Virus record (IMG/VR): IMGVR_UViG_3300022188_000006
Span: 62,001 to 126,000 of that record
DNA from: a virus
Strand: one strand, 5' to 3'
Length of the DNA stretch: 64,000 nucleotides
Shown here: in pieces, positions 34,069 through 41,795 of the stretch
How the letters are laid out: each line of letters opens with the position of its first letter
Numbering within the stretch: the first letter of the stretch is position 1
Position numbers and translations under genes: made by a program
The notes under the pieces: generated by a model
Seen by the model: only the letters and a program-made list of their open reading frames with translations
What the model was told of the DNA's origin: nothing
Database searches by the model: none

Positions 34069-34391
34069 CCGACCACCCCCTCAAAAATGGCAGCGTAAGC
34101 GGCATCCTCTGCGTCCAGCTTCGTCCGCAACCGATCACGCGGAGAGAAAAGGAACTGCTGCCCCCGGGCCACCTCTGCAAATAGGTATGTGTTATTTACG
34201 GACCTGTGCACCTTTTCCAGCACTTCTCCCGCTGGCGCCTTCAGGTCGATTCCATCCATCCAATCCTCGTCAGCGCGTCCTCGCAGCAATACCGCCTTTC
34301 CGTCCTTGACAGCCCATTCCTGGACGATCACACAATCCCGTGTGCGCGGGTTTTGCTCGTAGACGGTCATGACAACATTACCAGCGGCCAC
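34065..34391 (-). CDS. Small uncharacterised protein after the kinase-like gene
   Basis: 108 residues, overlapping the kinase-like gene by 14 bp and the propeller gene by 4 bp, so the three are translationally coupled. The centre (AEVARGQQFLFSPRDRLRTK) resembles phage tail-fibre neck pieces only faintly. Function not recognised. Confidence 0.65.
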   Translation of the reverse strand: MAAGNVVMTVYEQNPRTRDCVIVQEWAVKDGKAVLLRGRADEDWMDGIDLKAPAGEVLEKVHRSVNNTYLFAEVARGQQFLFSPRDRLRTKLDAEDAAYAAIFEGVVG

Positions 34392-35208
34392 CTAGTTTCC
34401 TCCATGTCCGCATTTTCTTGAGTTCCGAGTGACGCTTGAGAACCCCGTCTAGCTCACGGTCGCCCATTCGTGCCTCAGTCATTGCTTCCGCAACAGCCTC
34501 TAAGTCGGCCTTCTCCAGTATCTGCCGGACATCCTCGGTTATTTCTTTGCCGACGAGTCTCCGCCCAATCACAGAAAGCATATGCGTCCTGTCATCGCCG
34601 GAGGTAAAGGCGTAACCGTTGTCTATAGCGTAAATCCGCTTCTGCGGATCCACGAGCAGATTGCTTGCATGTCGGTCAATCTGTCCGCAGATAAAGTCGA
34701 ATGCAGCACAACGATGAAACCAGGGATTTTCTGGATGCTGCCGATAATCGTATCGCCCCGACCGGCGTAACTCACTCAACAATGGCAACCTGACCCACGC
34801 CATCATAGAACCGGAACCTTCATTGTCTAGCGTTCTGCCGACAACAGGGGGGACCAGGTCGAACCCATATATCCGGTCCAGCTTATACACCAGAAGCTCT
34901 CGCTCCGAAGGGCTCACCTTCGGATCCATTGCCGACAAGTACCGCCCGGTCTCATATCTAAACTCGTGCTTCTTAAATACAGCCTGTGTACAGTCGATAA
35001 AACCCTTGCGGAACGAAGTTTTCAATCTAACTCTCAAGGGACGATGGATCCCCTTGCCGATGGGCTCAGAGTACAGCTCTTCCGCCTGGGTTAGCACCAG
35101 ACAACATTTGGCGTGGTCCAGATCGTCCAGACCCTTATCAAGATCAGCCGGCGCGAAGCCGGCCGACCTCCGCATACCGGAGAGTAGCCCACCAGTCAGC
35201 GCGTTCAT
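34378..35208 (-). CDS. FAM20/PI3K-like kinase fold protein 1
   Basis: The 276-residue protein has kinase-type motifs: a candidate nucleotide-binding Lys (VFKKHEFRYE, ~79-80), then SERELLVYKLDRIYGFDLVP (~101-120, the pattern of HipA/FAM20/PI3K-like kinases), the catalytic loop DRHASNLLVD (Asp179, Asn183) and the metal-binding IYAIDNGYAF (Asp196). All residues needed for phosphotransfer look present. The substrate (protein, lipid or sugar) is unknown. It is encoded among fibre genes, so virion packaging is possible. Its relative is at 45822-47705. Confidence 0.72.
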   Translation of the reverse strand: MNALTGGLLSGMRRSAGFAPADLDKGLDDLDHAKCCLVLTQAEELYSEPIGKGIHRPLRVRLKTSFRKGFIDCTQAVFKKHEFRYETGRYLSAMDPKVSPSERELLVYKLDRIYGFDLVPPVVGRTLDNEGSGSMMAWVRLPLLSELRRSGRYDYRQHPENPWFHRCAAFDFICGQIDRHASNLLVDPQKRIYAIDNGYAFTSGDDRTHMLSVIGRRLVGKEITEDVRQILEKADLEAVAEAMTEARMGDRELDGVLKRHSELKKMRTWRKLGGRW

Positions 35209-35244
35209 GCGGTTTCCAGAGATGCCGCTACACAGCAGCCGGCG

Positions 35245-35700
35245 TCATTCGACTTTGAACGTGTGCGTGTGGCCGTCTGCCTCCTCAACGAGGCCGACCA
35301 CCTTCACGTCATGCGTGTGGCCGTCGACACTGTCGGTCTTACCGTAAATGACACGCATATCTTTATCCACGAGGGCTACCACCCTGTGGCAGTGTCGGAC
35401 CCCGTCTACACCGGCGTCCTGCGTAGTAATCGCCTCGATTTTTCGTTGCCCCGCTTGCTCACGAGCAAACGGCATACTGCCCGTGGTGCATGTGTTGTCC
35501 GGCGTGCCCGGACAGTCCACTTCGTTTTCGGCTGCAGCACCTATCCGCAGTCCTTCCCCGTAGGCATTATACCTCTTGAAGAAGAGAAGCCCAGAGTCGA
35601 CAGCCACCAGCTCCCAACTAGCCCGACCTAGCTTCTCCAGCGTCGCAGTCAGGTCTCCACATTCAGACAAACTGACCGTGTAGTAGTCCCATCCAGGCAT
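35245..35700 (-). CDS. DUF4177-like protein with His-rich tail
   Basis: The 151-residue protein has an N-terminal ~45 residues like DUF4177 (WDYYTVSLSECGDLTATLEK, then ASWELVAVDSG and LFFKRY). The C-terminal part carries HCHRVVALVD, DGHTHDVKVV and DGHTHTFKVE, a metal-binding-looking pattern. DGHTH repeats occur in phage structural proteins and may hold Zn or Fe. Role unknown. Confidence 0.65.
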   Translation of the reverse strand: MPGWDYYTVSLSECGDLTATLEKLGRASWELVAVDSGLLFFKRYNAYGEGLRIGAAAENEVDCPGTPDNTCTTGSMPFAREQAGQRKIEAITTQDAGVDGVRHCHRVVALVDKDMRVIYGKTDSVDGHTHDVKVVGLVEEADGHTHTFKVE

Positions 35701-35733
35701 CGCTGCAACCCCCGTTAGATGCTTGAGGTCAGG

Positions 35734-35755
35734 CTGACCGGCCGAAACCGGTCAG
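35734..35755 (-). promoter_or_regulatory. Hairpin without U-tract after 35770-36114
   Basis: CTGACCGG and CCGGTCAG form a perfect 8-bp stem with a 6-nt loop in the gap between two genes. Flanking GTCAG repeats add weaker pairing. No T-run follows on the minus strand, so a processing or stability role is more likely than termination. Confidence 0.5.
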
Positions 35756-35769
35756 CACTGACCGAATCC

Positions 35770-36114
35770 TCAGACGCGAGTCGGGCGCGCCCAAGCTCCG
35801 AATTGTCCCGGCGCAACACCGACCTGACCACCGCTCCTGGCCACGGAACTGACCACCTTCGGACCGTAGGCGGTCTCGCCACGTTCCACAGCGATCACCT
35901 TGCGAGCGTCCGCGTTGTTGCCCTGGCGAGCCAGATCGGCCATCTTGTCGGCCTCCGCAGGCGGCACACCGGCAGGGCCAGCATTCGGGATATTCGAATC
36001 CACAGGCGGCTGATCGGCGGGCTTTGTCACCATCTTGCTGATTTCCCCGCGCGCTTTACGCGCCTTCGAAACGGCGCCAGTTCCACCACGAGCAATTGTC
36101 GCCTTACCCATCAT
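35770..36114 (-). CDS. Small basic, proline-rich protein
   Basis: 114 residues; ATG after AAGGAGG. Low-complexity (Gly/Ala/Pro/Lys) and probably disordered, with GQVGVAPGQFGAWARPTRV at the end. It overlaps the YkgJ-like gene by 4 bp. No family recognised. Confidence 0.6.
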   Translation of the reverse strand: MMGKATIARGGTGAVSKARKARGEISKMVTKPADQPPVDSNIPNAGPAGVPPAEADKMADLARQGNNADARKVIAVERGETAYGPKVVSSVARSGGQVGVAPGQFGAWARPTRV

Positions 36115-36455
36115 TCATCCTCCTTGCTTGACTTGACCCCTTCAAACCTGAAACCAGGACAATTTGGGGTCGGAGAGTCTGGAAATCCTCTACAAATCTG
36201 CGGCCTGTCCTCGTAGATGGTACAAACCGCTTCTCCGTTTTCCCACTTCAGAGCGGAACACCTCGCTTCGAAAATAACTTCTGCTTCCCGCTCGTTGATC
36301 TGTTTGACCGAGACACCTTCGTGCAGGGCCGCCCAGCGTAGAAAATCTTGGGCTGCTGCCATCTCTAAGTCAGTCGTGGCACCCTCCATTCCAAACTTCA
36401 GGACCACCTTCTTGCAACAGTTGCCACACCGCAAGCACTCACCGGTTCTTTCCAT
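36111..36455 (-). CDS. YkgJ-family cysteine-cluster protein
   Basis: 114 residues. The N-terminal CLRCGNCCKK and the later CSALKWENGEAVCTIYEDRP-QICRGFP match the YkgJ family consensus (CxxCxxCC ... C ... RPxxCRxFP), which binds a metal such as zinc or iron. The C-terminal end has PNCPGF. Phage copies are occasional and of unknown role. It is translationally coupled to both neighbours. Confidence 0.85.
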   Translation of the reverse strand: MERTGECLRCGNCCKKVVLKFGMEGATTDLEMAAAQDFLRWAALHEGVSVKQINEREAEVIFEARCSALKWENGEAVCTIYEDRPQICRGFPDSPTPNCPGFRFEGVKSSKEDE

Positions 36456-37216
36456 TACACCACCATCGGAGACACATGCTCGGTCTCCCCGCCGGGCGTG
36501 GCCATCTCGGGAAACCGAATGATAATCGAGCTGTCCTTAACAATGTATGGATAAGGGGTCTCCTTGTCCTTCACCGGGTACGGACCCTTCCCATCGAGTT
36601 CAAGCGCGAGGACCCGCTCCTCTTCTGAGAACGGCTCGCTTTTCCGCACCATTACACCGTGCGGATAGCCGTTCTTTGTCACAAGGCACTTGCATGTGTA
36701 GCACTTAGTAACCTTGCCCTGCGGGAAAATGTCGACGACGGCACCATGGACTCCGAGCGGAACCCAGTTTAGCACTTGGACTCTATCGCCCACACGTAGG
36801 GTCCGCGGTCGCACAAAAGCAGGGGGCTCTTCCGGAACCTCACGCTCAACCCAGAGCTTGTTGGTCTTCCTAGAAATGATCTCCCCATCTTTGGCGAGAG
36901 CACGAGCCAAAGCTTTTCTGAATTTCTCAGATTCGAGTAGTTCAACCGGATAGCCAGCCTTTTCAAGGGCCGCCGCCATGATCTGACGCGCCTTCTCTTT
37001 CAGCGCGCCTTCGGTCACGGGCTGGTCTTGCGCCGACCCCTTTTGCTCCGACGCCTGATCGTCCTGCTGGTCTTCGTCCTGTTCCTGCACGTCCTTCAGG
37101 ATCGGGAACAACGGTTTGTTGAGCTTCGCAGAAAACGTCAGACCCTTACGAATCTCGGCGCCGTGCTCAATCTGACTGCTGGAAGTCCATGTTTCTCGGT
37201 CGTGGATCTCATTCAT
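36455..37216 (-). CDS. Uncharacterised protein with KOW-like middle
   Basis: The 253-residue protein has an acidic, Gln-rich linker (residues ~40-70), a helical segment (KEKARQIMAAALEKAGYPVE), and a C-terminal domain with GDRVQVLNWVPLGVHGAVVD, reminiscent of KOW/SH3-type small barrels, followed by CYTCKC. A nucleic-acid or metal-binding role is conceivable. It is not identified. Confidence 0.6.
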   Translation of the reverse strand: MNEIHDRETWTSSSQIEHGAEIRKGLTFSAKLNKPLFPILKDVQEQDEDQQDDQASEQKGSAQDQPVTEGALKEKARQIMAAALEKAGYPVELLESEKFRKALARALAKDGEIISRKTNKLWVEREVPEEPPAFVRPRTLRVGDRVQVLNWVPLGVHGAVVDIFPQGKVTKCYTCKCLVTKNGYPHGVMVRKSEPFSEEERVLALELDGKGPYPVKDKETPYPYIVKDSSIIIRFPEMATPGGETEHVSPMVV

Positions 37217-37225
37217 TTTATACTC

Positions 37226-37933
37226 CTACGCGAGAAGATCGTCGAGGGCTTTCTCGAAATCTTCTAGGCACTTGCCCACGAGGCACTCACCTCTGCCACC
37301 TTGCCCAAGTCCCGAACCATCCATCCGACCGCCACCCGGACCCATACCACGACGACCTTGCAGCAACCTGGGAGGCAGGTTTCCGGATGCCGCTTCGGTT
37401 TCGCTCTCGCTCGTAGTGGTAGTCTCTTCCTCTTCTTGGTTCGTCAGCCCCTGGAAAGGATGCAAGGCGCCACCAGCAGCCATATCTGCAGTGTCCATTT
37501 TCGTCACGCCGACCACCGACAGAACACCTGGCGCAGCCCAAACAATTCGCTCGCTCCCTGGCAACAGCCGCTGGACGTCTACCCGGACAGCCATGTTATC
37601 GGAGGCGTCGATACTGTCGACCTGCAACCCGCGTTCGATGCACCACTCCTTGACCTTGGATGAGTTGGCGAACCGCTTTCTGCTGAACCACAAACTGCCA
37701 AGTTCGAAATCCGGCACCGACTTCTGGTAGCGCGTCTCATTGAGCATACCAGTCCATCGGTCATCGCTCAGCTCGGCCGCCCTTATCGCCTTAAAAGGAT
37801 TGTCGCAGTACAGGCACTTGTGCTTTGCTCCCACAATCCTCGGGCGCCAAGCTAAAATAGAATCGACGCAGCAACCGCGCACATCCTGTACGGCTTCAAT
37901 GCCGATGCGGCCATCCAGATCCAAGCCAGCCAT
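37226..37933 (-). CDS. Uncharacterised protein, first gene after promoter at 38065
   Basis: 235 residues. ATG 37933 is preferred (GGGAGG 7 nt upstream); an in-frame ATG at 37948 lies inside that ribosome-binding site. The N-terminal domain includes CLYCDNPFKA and a YQKSVPDFELGSLWFSRKR segment, then a Ser/Thr/Glu linker and a Gly-rich C-terminus ending in an acidic helix. No family recognised. Confidence 0.6.
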   Translation of the reverse strand: MAGLDLDGRIGIEAVQDVRGCCVDSILAWRPRIVGAKHKCLYCDNPFKAIRAAELSDDRWTGMLNETRYQKSVPDFELGSLWFSRKRFANSSKVKEWCIERGLQVDSIDASDNMAVRVDVQRLLPGSERIVWAAPGVLSVVGVTKMDTADMAAGGALHPFQGLTNQEEEETTTTSESETEAASGNLPPRLLQGRRGMGPGGGRMDGSGLGQGGRGECLVGKCLEDFEKALDDLLA

Positions 37934-38064
37934 GGTCTTGCCTCCCATGAAGTTGCTTGCAGGACGCGGCCATTCGCTCTATGCCGGCACCCGAAGCAGA
38001 CTTGTGTATCCCGCGCACATCGCGGTAGCAAAAGAGTCACAGCAGTATATGCTGCTACAATCCT

Positions 38065-38093
38065 AGTTTATCCCCTTTTTGATAGTGAGTCAA
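38065..38093 (-). promoter_or_regulatory. Sigma70-type promoter of the second late operon
   Basis: TTGACT and TAAACT are 17 bp apart on the minus strand, 11 bp after the terminase stop. The 155-bp gap that follows has no gene and contains a small AGCAG/CTGCT palindrome (38041-38056). The promoter is oriented to serve the genes down to 27305. Confidence 0.75.
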
Positions 38094-38103
38094 GCCTTTC
38101 GCA

Positions 38104-39987
38104 CTACACAACGATGACGTTCTGAACGTACTTCGCCGAATCAAAAGGGTTCACAACGAAATCAGGAACGTCTACAGCAACCTCGTTCAGACCATCTTCA
38201 TCGAACTTCCTAGCCATCGCGCGCCGTTGTTTCTCTGCCTTTTTTGCTTCGAGCAACCGCGTTTGCACCTCAGCAGCGGACGCCTTCTCGATGTCTGGAC
38301 CAAATTCGTCCTCGAAACGGAAATTCATCATGAGACACATGAGCGCGTCTGGTCCGTGATCCTTCTTCTTTAGGATGGCACCGGTAGTCTCGGACCTACG
38401 GTAAGCCTTCAGTTGCTCGATTAGTATTTCCAGTGCCTTGTTTATGCGTATGCGCCTGAACACGAAGTACTTCGAAACATTTTCAATGCCTATCTTCTTC
38501 CATGTCCCGAAATTTATCGGCCGCACATCAAAACCAGCGCTAGAGAGTTCCGCGTTGTTGAATGGGTGAGACGAGTCTGCCAATACGGGGAACTCGCCAA
38601 ACAGTGTCTTCCAATCGCGCAACTTTGTAGCTACATCGGAGACCAGCACGTGGTCTGTAAACTCAGCCTCATGGATATAAACACATTCCCTCGTGCGTAT
38701 CCCCAGGATCATCACCATGCTTCCCTGAGACTGAATACCCCAGTCGATACCAACCGCCGCCCTATCCACCGCACTGTCGATAAGGATAGGATCAGTAAGA
38801 GAAGCCTCAATCAGCTCAGGTGCATAGACGCAAGACGAATACGACGGGCGTTCGCAGGCAAACTCGGTCTCAAAGACGGTCGTCCCGGCATTCATCTCCT
38901 TAGCTTCTGACACCATTTTGAAGGTGGCCCAGCCGTCACTGTGGCGCGCCTTTCCGTAACACCCCTTAAATACCTCTGTCTTCTTACCATCGGGACCATC
39001 CACCAAAACCCTGTCCGTCAAATAGCACCTCTTGCAGTACTCAAGAGCTTCCGGATCATCCTCCGTCGCCTCTTCGAGACCCCTCGTGCATCGTTCCATA
39101 GTATCAAACACGTTCCAGTTGTACCGCTGAAATCCCTTCTCCCTGTAACCATCCCAATACTCTTGGAACAGGCCGTGCGGTATATGGAACGTAGAAAACA
39201 AGCACACAATTGAATCCGGCTCTGACAGCGCGCCCTGCAAAGCAGCCCGCATCGCCTTTTCGACTCTGCGGTCCTCCTGGCAAACCTCGTCCACAAAAAT
39301 TGTCCCAAAGTGCTTGCCGCGTCCTTGTTTCTCCGTCGCCGGCACACACTTCAAGAGAACACCTGTCACCAACCGGGTGACATCAGAAAGCGGATCGCCG
39401 AGCAGGAGACCGTCACGCAACCCGGGCACAGCATCCCAGAACATCTTCACGTAGTCATAAACAACTTTCGACTGTTCCCCCGAACCTGCCACATCCAGTA
39501 TTTCCCGCTTCCAGTAGATGAGGAGCAACCAGATCAGCACAGCAGCCGAAAGAGATCCACCGCCACCACGCGGCTTCCAAGTGATCGTCTTTCGAACTCG
39601 ACCAAAAAACACGTCGCCGACCCATTTGATGATCGGCGGAATGAGCTTCACATAGGTCTTTTTGCCGTCCTTAATTACGTATAAGGTTTCCCCGACAAAT
39701 GATGCAAGCCTTTCGTGTTGCCGCTTTATGTATGCTTCTTCACTTTCTTCGTATCCCAAGGGCTCGCGAACCCAGCCGTCTGTCACGTGCCAGCCTTTTT
39801 CGGCAGCCGTAACGGCGCTCATCTCTGGATCATAGACACCCTGCTTGAAGCCACGGGGAAACAGCAGATCAGGCAAACCGTAAGCACCCGGATATCCCCT
39901 TGCGAGACGATCCCTGATCTCTCGCTCAAGCAGCAGAAGCTGTCGTAGCTTCTCCTCTTTGCTTTGGCTCGCCTTACGTTTTTTCAC
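38104..39987 (-). CDS. Terminase large subunit
   Basis: The 627-residue protein has a deviant Walker A-like segment (WKPRGGGGSLSAA), a Walker B (FGTIFVDEVC) and coupling motif (VCLFSTF). The C-terminal RNase H-type nuclease has Asp in VGIDWG, ADSSHPFNN and KKKDHGPDAL. It packages DNA through the portal. Starts with GTG at 39987; the hairpin at 39999-40022 lies just upstream. The lysine lies before the Gly loop, as in lambda gpA, instead of at the end. Confidence 0.92.
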   Translation of the reverse strand: MKKRKASQSKEEKLRQLLLLEREIRDRLARGYPGAYGLPDLLFPRGFKQGVYDPEMSAVTAAEKGWHVTDGWVREPLGYEESEEAYIKRQHERLASFVGETLYVIKDGKKTYVKLIPPIIKWVGDVFFGRVRKTITWKPRGGGGSLSAAVLIWLLLIYWKREILDVAGSGEQSKVVYDYVKMFWDAVPGLRDGLLLGDPLSDVTRLVTGVLLKCVPATEKQGRGKHFGTIFVDEVCQEDRRVEKAMRAALQGALSEPDSIVCLFSTFHIPHGLFQEYWDGYREKGFQRYNWNVFDTMERCTRGLEEATEDDPEALEYCKRCYLTDRVLVDGPDGKKTEVFKGCYGKARHSDGWATFKMVSEAKEMNAGTTVFETEFACERPSYSSCVYAPELIEASLTDPILIDSAVDRAAVGIDWGIQSQGSMVMILGIRTRECVYIHEAEFTDHVLVSDVATKLRDWKTLFGEFPVLADSSHPFNNAELSSAGFDVRPINFGTWKKIGIENVSKYFVFRRIRINKALEILIEQLKAYRRSETTGAILKKKDHGPDALMCLMMNFRFEDEFGPDIEKASAAEVQTRLLEAKKAEKQRRAMARKFDEDGLNEVAVDVPDFVVNPFDSAKYVQNVIVV

Positions 39988-39998
39988 TGTAACACCGT

Positions 39999-40022
39999 GG
40001 GGCCGCCGTTGCCGACGGCCCC
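39999..40022 (-). promoter_or_regulatory. GNRA-loop hairpin before the terminase start
   Basis: In the transcript GGGGCCGUCG and CGGCGGCCCC pair over 10 positions (one G-U) and close a GCAA tetraloop, only about 11 nt before the terminase GTG. No U-tract. It may limit terminase translation or stabilise the message of the upstream gene. Confidence 0.6.
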
Positions 40023-40035
40023 GATCGTCTTCTTT

Positions 40036-40980
40036 CTAGCCCTTCTTGCGGCCTCGCGCAGCCATCTGCTGGAAGCGCTTCTTCCCGTACTTGGCACGAC
40101 CGAGACTGGCAGCCAAGGCAGCAGGGTTCTTCACGTCGCCACGCCGCCGCAGCTTGTCCTCCAAAGCCTCGAACCGGGCGCCTTCACCGGGAGGAGCTTT
40201 TGCCGAAGGCTCGCTCTTTCCGCCCTTCAGCGAACCGGGCTTGACCTTCCGTCCCTTACGGGTCTTCTCGATCTCGAAACCTGGGACCGACTCGTTCTCC
40301 TCGCAGAGGCTGTGCAGGATCTCATCCAGGGACTTCCCCGCGGCCGCCATCTCTTGGAACCGCTTCTTGCCCCACTTTTTCCGGCCGATCCAAGCAGCCA
40401 CGGCCTTCGGGTTCTTCACCCCGGGCTTCCCGCGAAGCTCCTCAACAAGCTCATCGAACCGCTTGCCACTGCCAAGCTTCGGCTTTTTCTTTTCCACCTT
40501 ACCGTTCAGCGACTTGATCAGATCGTCCTCAGAAAACTCGACAGAAAAGCCGGCTTTGTTGACCCGAATATCCCGCAAACCCTGGGCAAACAGACCGATT
40601 GCCATGATCGCCTTGTGCGCAGCCTTCTCGCACTCAAGAATGAGCGAACGGACGCGATCAGCATCGCTGTCCAGCTCGTTCACGCTGTCACGGAGACGCT
40701 TGCCAACAAGCTCGGCCTGCCGACGAGTCCGGTCCATCTTCACGCCGGGAAGGGTTTCTGCCAGGTCGACGGCCTGGTCGACGAGGCCTGCACAGGCCAG
40801 CACCTTTGCTGCAGCACCGCGCCAGTCTCCCTTTCCGCGAAGCCCCTTGGCCATGTCCACGGCACTTAGAGCCTCCTCAACCATTGTCAGGAGCATCTCC
40901 TTCCTGGTCTTGTTCTTGCTCACCTTGGCGAGGCTCCCAAGAAAGCCCTTCTCAAGGTTCTCGCTCATTTCGTTTCTCAT
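40036..40980 (-). CDS. Protein with two copies of a head-associated KYGKKRF motif
   Basis: 314 residues; ATG 40980 fits AGGAG better than the ATG two codons earlier. The N-terminal ~165 residues are helical. Two 42-residue units follow: ~174-215 (VKNPKAVAAWIGRKKWGKKR) and ~269-310 (VKNPAALAASLGRAKYGKKR). The motif is widespread in phage proteins of unknown function encoded near capsid genes and may bind nucleic acid. The gene precedes the terminase. Confidence 0.75.
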   Translation of the reverse strand: MRNEMSENLEKGFLGSLAKVSKNKTRKEMLLTMVEEALSAVDMAKGLRGKGDWRGAAAKVLACAGLVDQAVDLAETLPGVKMDRTRRQAELVGKRLRDSVNELDSDADRVRSLILECEKAAHKAIMAIGLFAQGLRDIRVNKAGFSVEFSEDDLIKSLNGKVEKKKPKLGSGKRFDELVEELRGKPGVKNPKAVAAWIGRKKWGKKRFQEMAAAGKSLDEILHSLCEENESVPGFEIEKTRKGRKVKPGSLKGGKSEPSAKAPPGEGARFEALEDKLRRRGDVKNPAALAASLGRAKYGKKRFQQMAARGRKKG

Positions 40981-41013
40981 CGTCATTCTCCTAGCTCTAA
41001 TGAAACATGGACC

Positions 41014-41376
41014 TTACTCGTCCGTGCCTTCCTTGTCTGCGTCCTCTCCCTGTTCACCTTCCTGCTCGGAATCACCGGCAGTCCCTTCTGGACCTTCGTT
41101 GTCCACAGCGTCATCTGCCTTGTCAGCCCCCGCAGCAGGCTCCGTAGCAGCAGCTTTCTCGGTCTTCACCAGTTCCATGCTGATCTTGCAACCAGCACAG
41201 ACCAGCTTGCCGTCTTTCGCCTCCATAGCTTCACCACACCTCGGACATGTCGCATTCTCCATTCGATTCTCCTTTTTCTTTCCGACAGCAGCACTTATAG
41301 CCCTTGTCACGGCATTAAGACCGCCGTCGAACTGACCAATACCAACAGCACCGCTAGTATCTATTGCCTTTTTCAC
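41014..41376 (-). CDS. Zinc-ribbon protein with acidic tail
   Basis: Up to 120 residues from a GTG at 41376. An internal ATG at 41262 has a better ribosome-binding site (AAAGGAG) and would give 82 residues, so the first ~38 residues are uncertain. A zinc ribbon (CPRCGEAMEAKDGKLVCAGC) is followed by a low-complexity acidic tail (Glu/Ala/Asp). Unknown role. Confidence 0.65.
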   Translation of the reverse strand: MKKAIDTSGAVGIGQFDGGLNAVTRAISAAVGKKKENRMENATCPRCGEAMEAKDGKLVCAGCKISMELVKTEKAAATEPAAGADKADDAVDNEGPEGTAGDSEQEGEQGEDADKEGTDE

Positions 41377-41650
41377 GCAACACCTTTCTGTTGAACCTTG
41401 CCAACTCCTTTACTACCCTGACGTTTACCGCTCTCGGCTTTGGCTCCCGAACTTTTTTCGGACTAGGATCTTTTCTCGGTTCCTTTGGCTTTGGCACAGG
41501 AACCGTCAGCTTTGGCTTACGAACCGGGACGTTTTGGTCTTGTGTTGCGGGAACAGGACCCTTCGCCCAATCGTTGCCTCCGGGGCCTGAGCTTGCATTC
41601 CTAGCCGCGTCCCTCGCTGGCCGTTTACCTCTTTCCGGATGCCTTGCCAT
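41354..41650 (-). CDS. Very basic Pro/Lys/Arg-rich protein
   Basis: 98 residues from ATG 41650, preferred over a GTG at 41701 without ribosome-binding site. The composition is extreme (repeats of PKPKEPRKD type) and disordered. It overlaps the 56-residue gene upstream. Such proteins may condense DNA in the head; this is an inference. Confidence 0.6.
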   Translation of the reverse strand: MARHPERGKRPARDAARNASSGPGGNDWAKGPVPATQDQNVPVRKPKLTVPVPKPKEPRKDPSPKKVREPKPRAVNVRVVKELARFNRKVLREKGNRY

Positions 41651-41795
41651 CCCTGATTTCTTTCGCTTCCTTCTTAGAAACAACACCGGTGCTCTCGGCA
41701 CCGCTGATTACAGCGCCACGAATCTTTGCGGCATTCCCAGAACGTAGGTGCAGCGACGCCAGATCTCGAAGAACCTCAGACACAATCTTGTTCAT
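41625..41795 (-). CDS. 56-residue small protein
   Basis: ATG 41795 overlaps the stop of the upstream gene (ATGA), and the frame runs to TAA at 41625. The peptide has a helix (NKIVSEVLRDLASLHLRSGN) and a basic tail (KKEAKEIRDGKASGKR). The coupling and coherent composition support it as a real gene, one easily missed for its size. Confidence 0.65.
   Translation of the reverse strand: MNKIVSEVLRDLASLHLRSGNAAKIRGAVISGAESTGVVSKKEAKEIRDGKASGKR

Noticed and set aside
40046-41335. 429-codon plus-strand frame
   Set aside because: Antisense of the motif-repeat and zinc-ribbon genes; composition rich in Ser/Pro with no domain and no ribosome-binding site.
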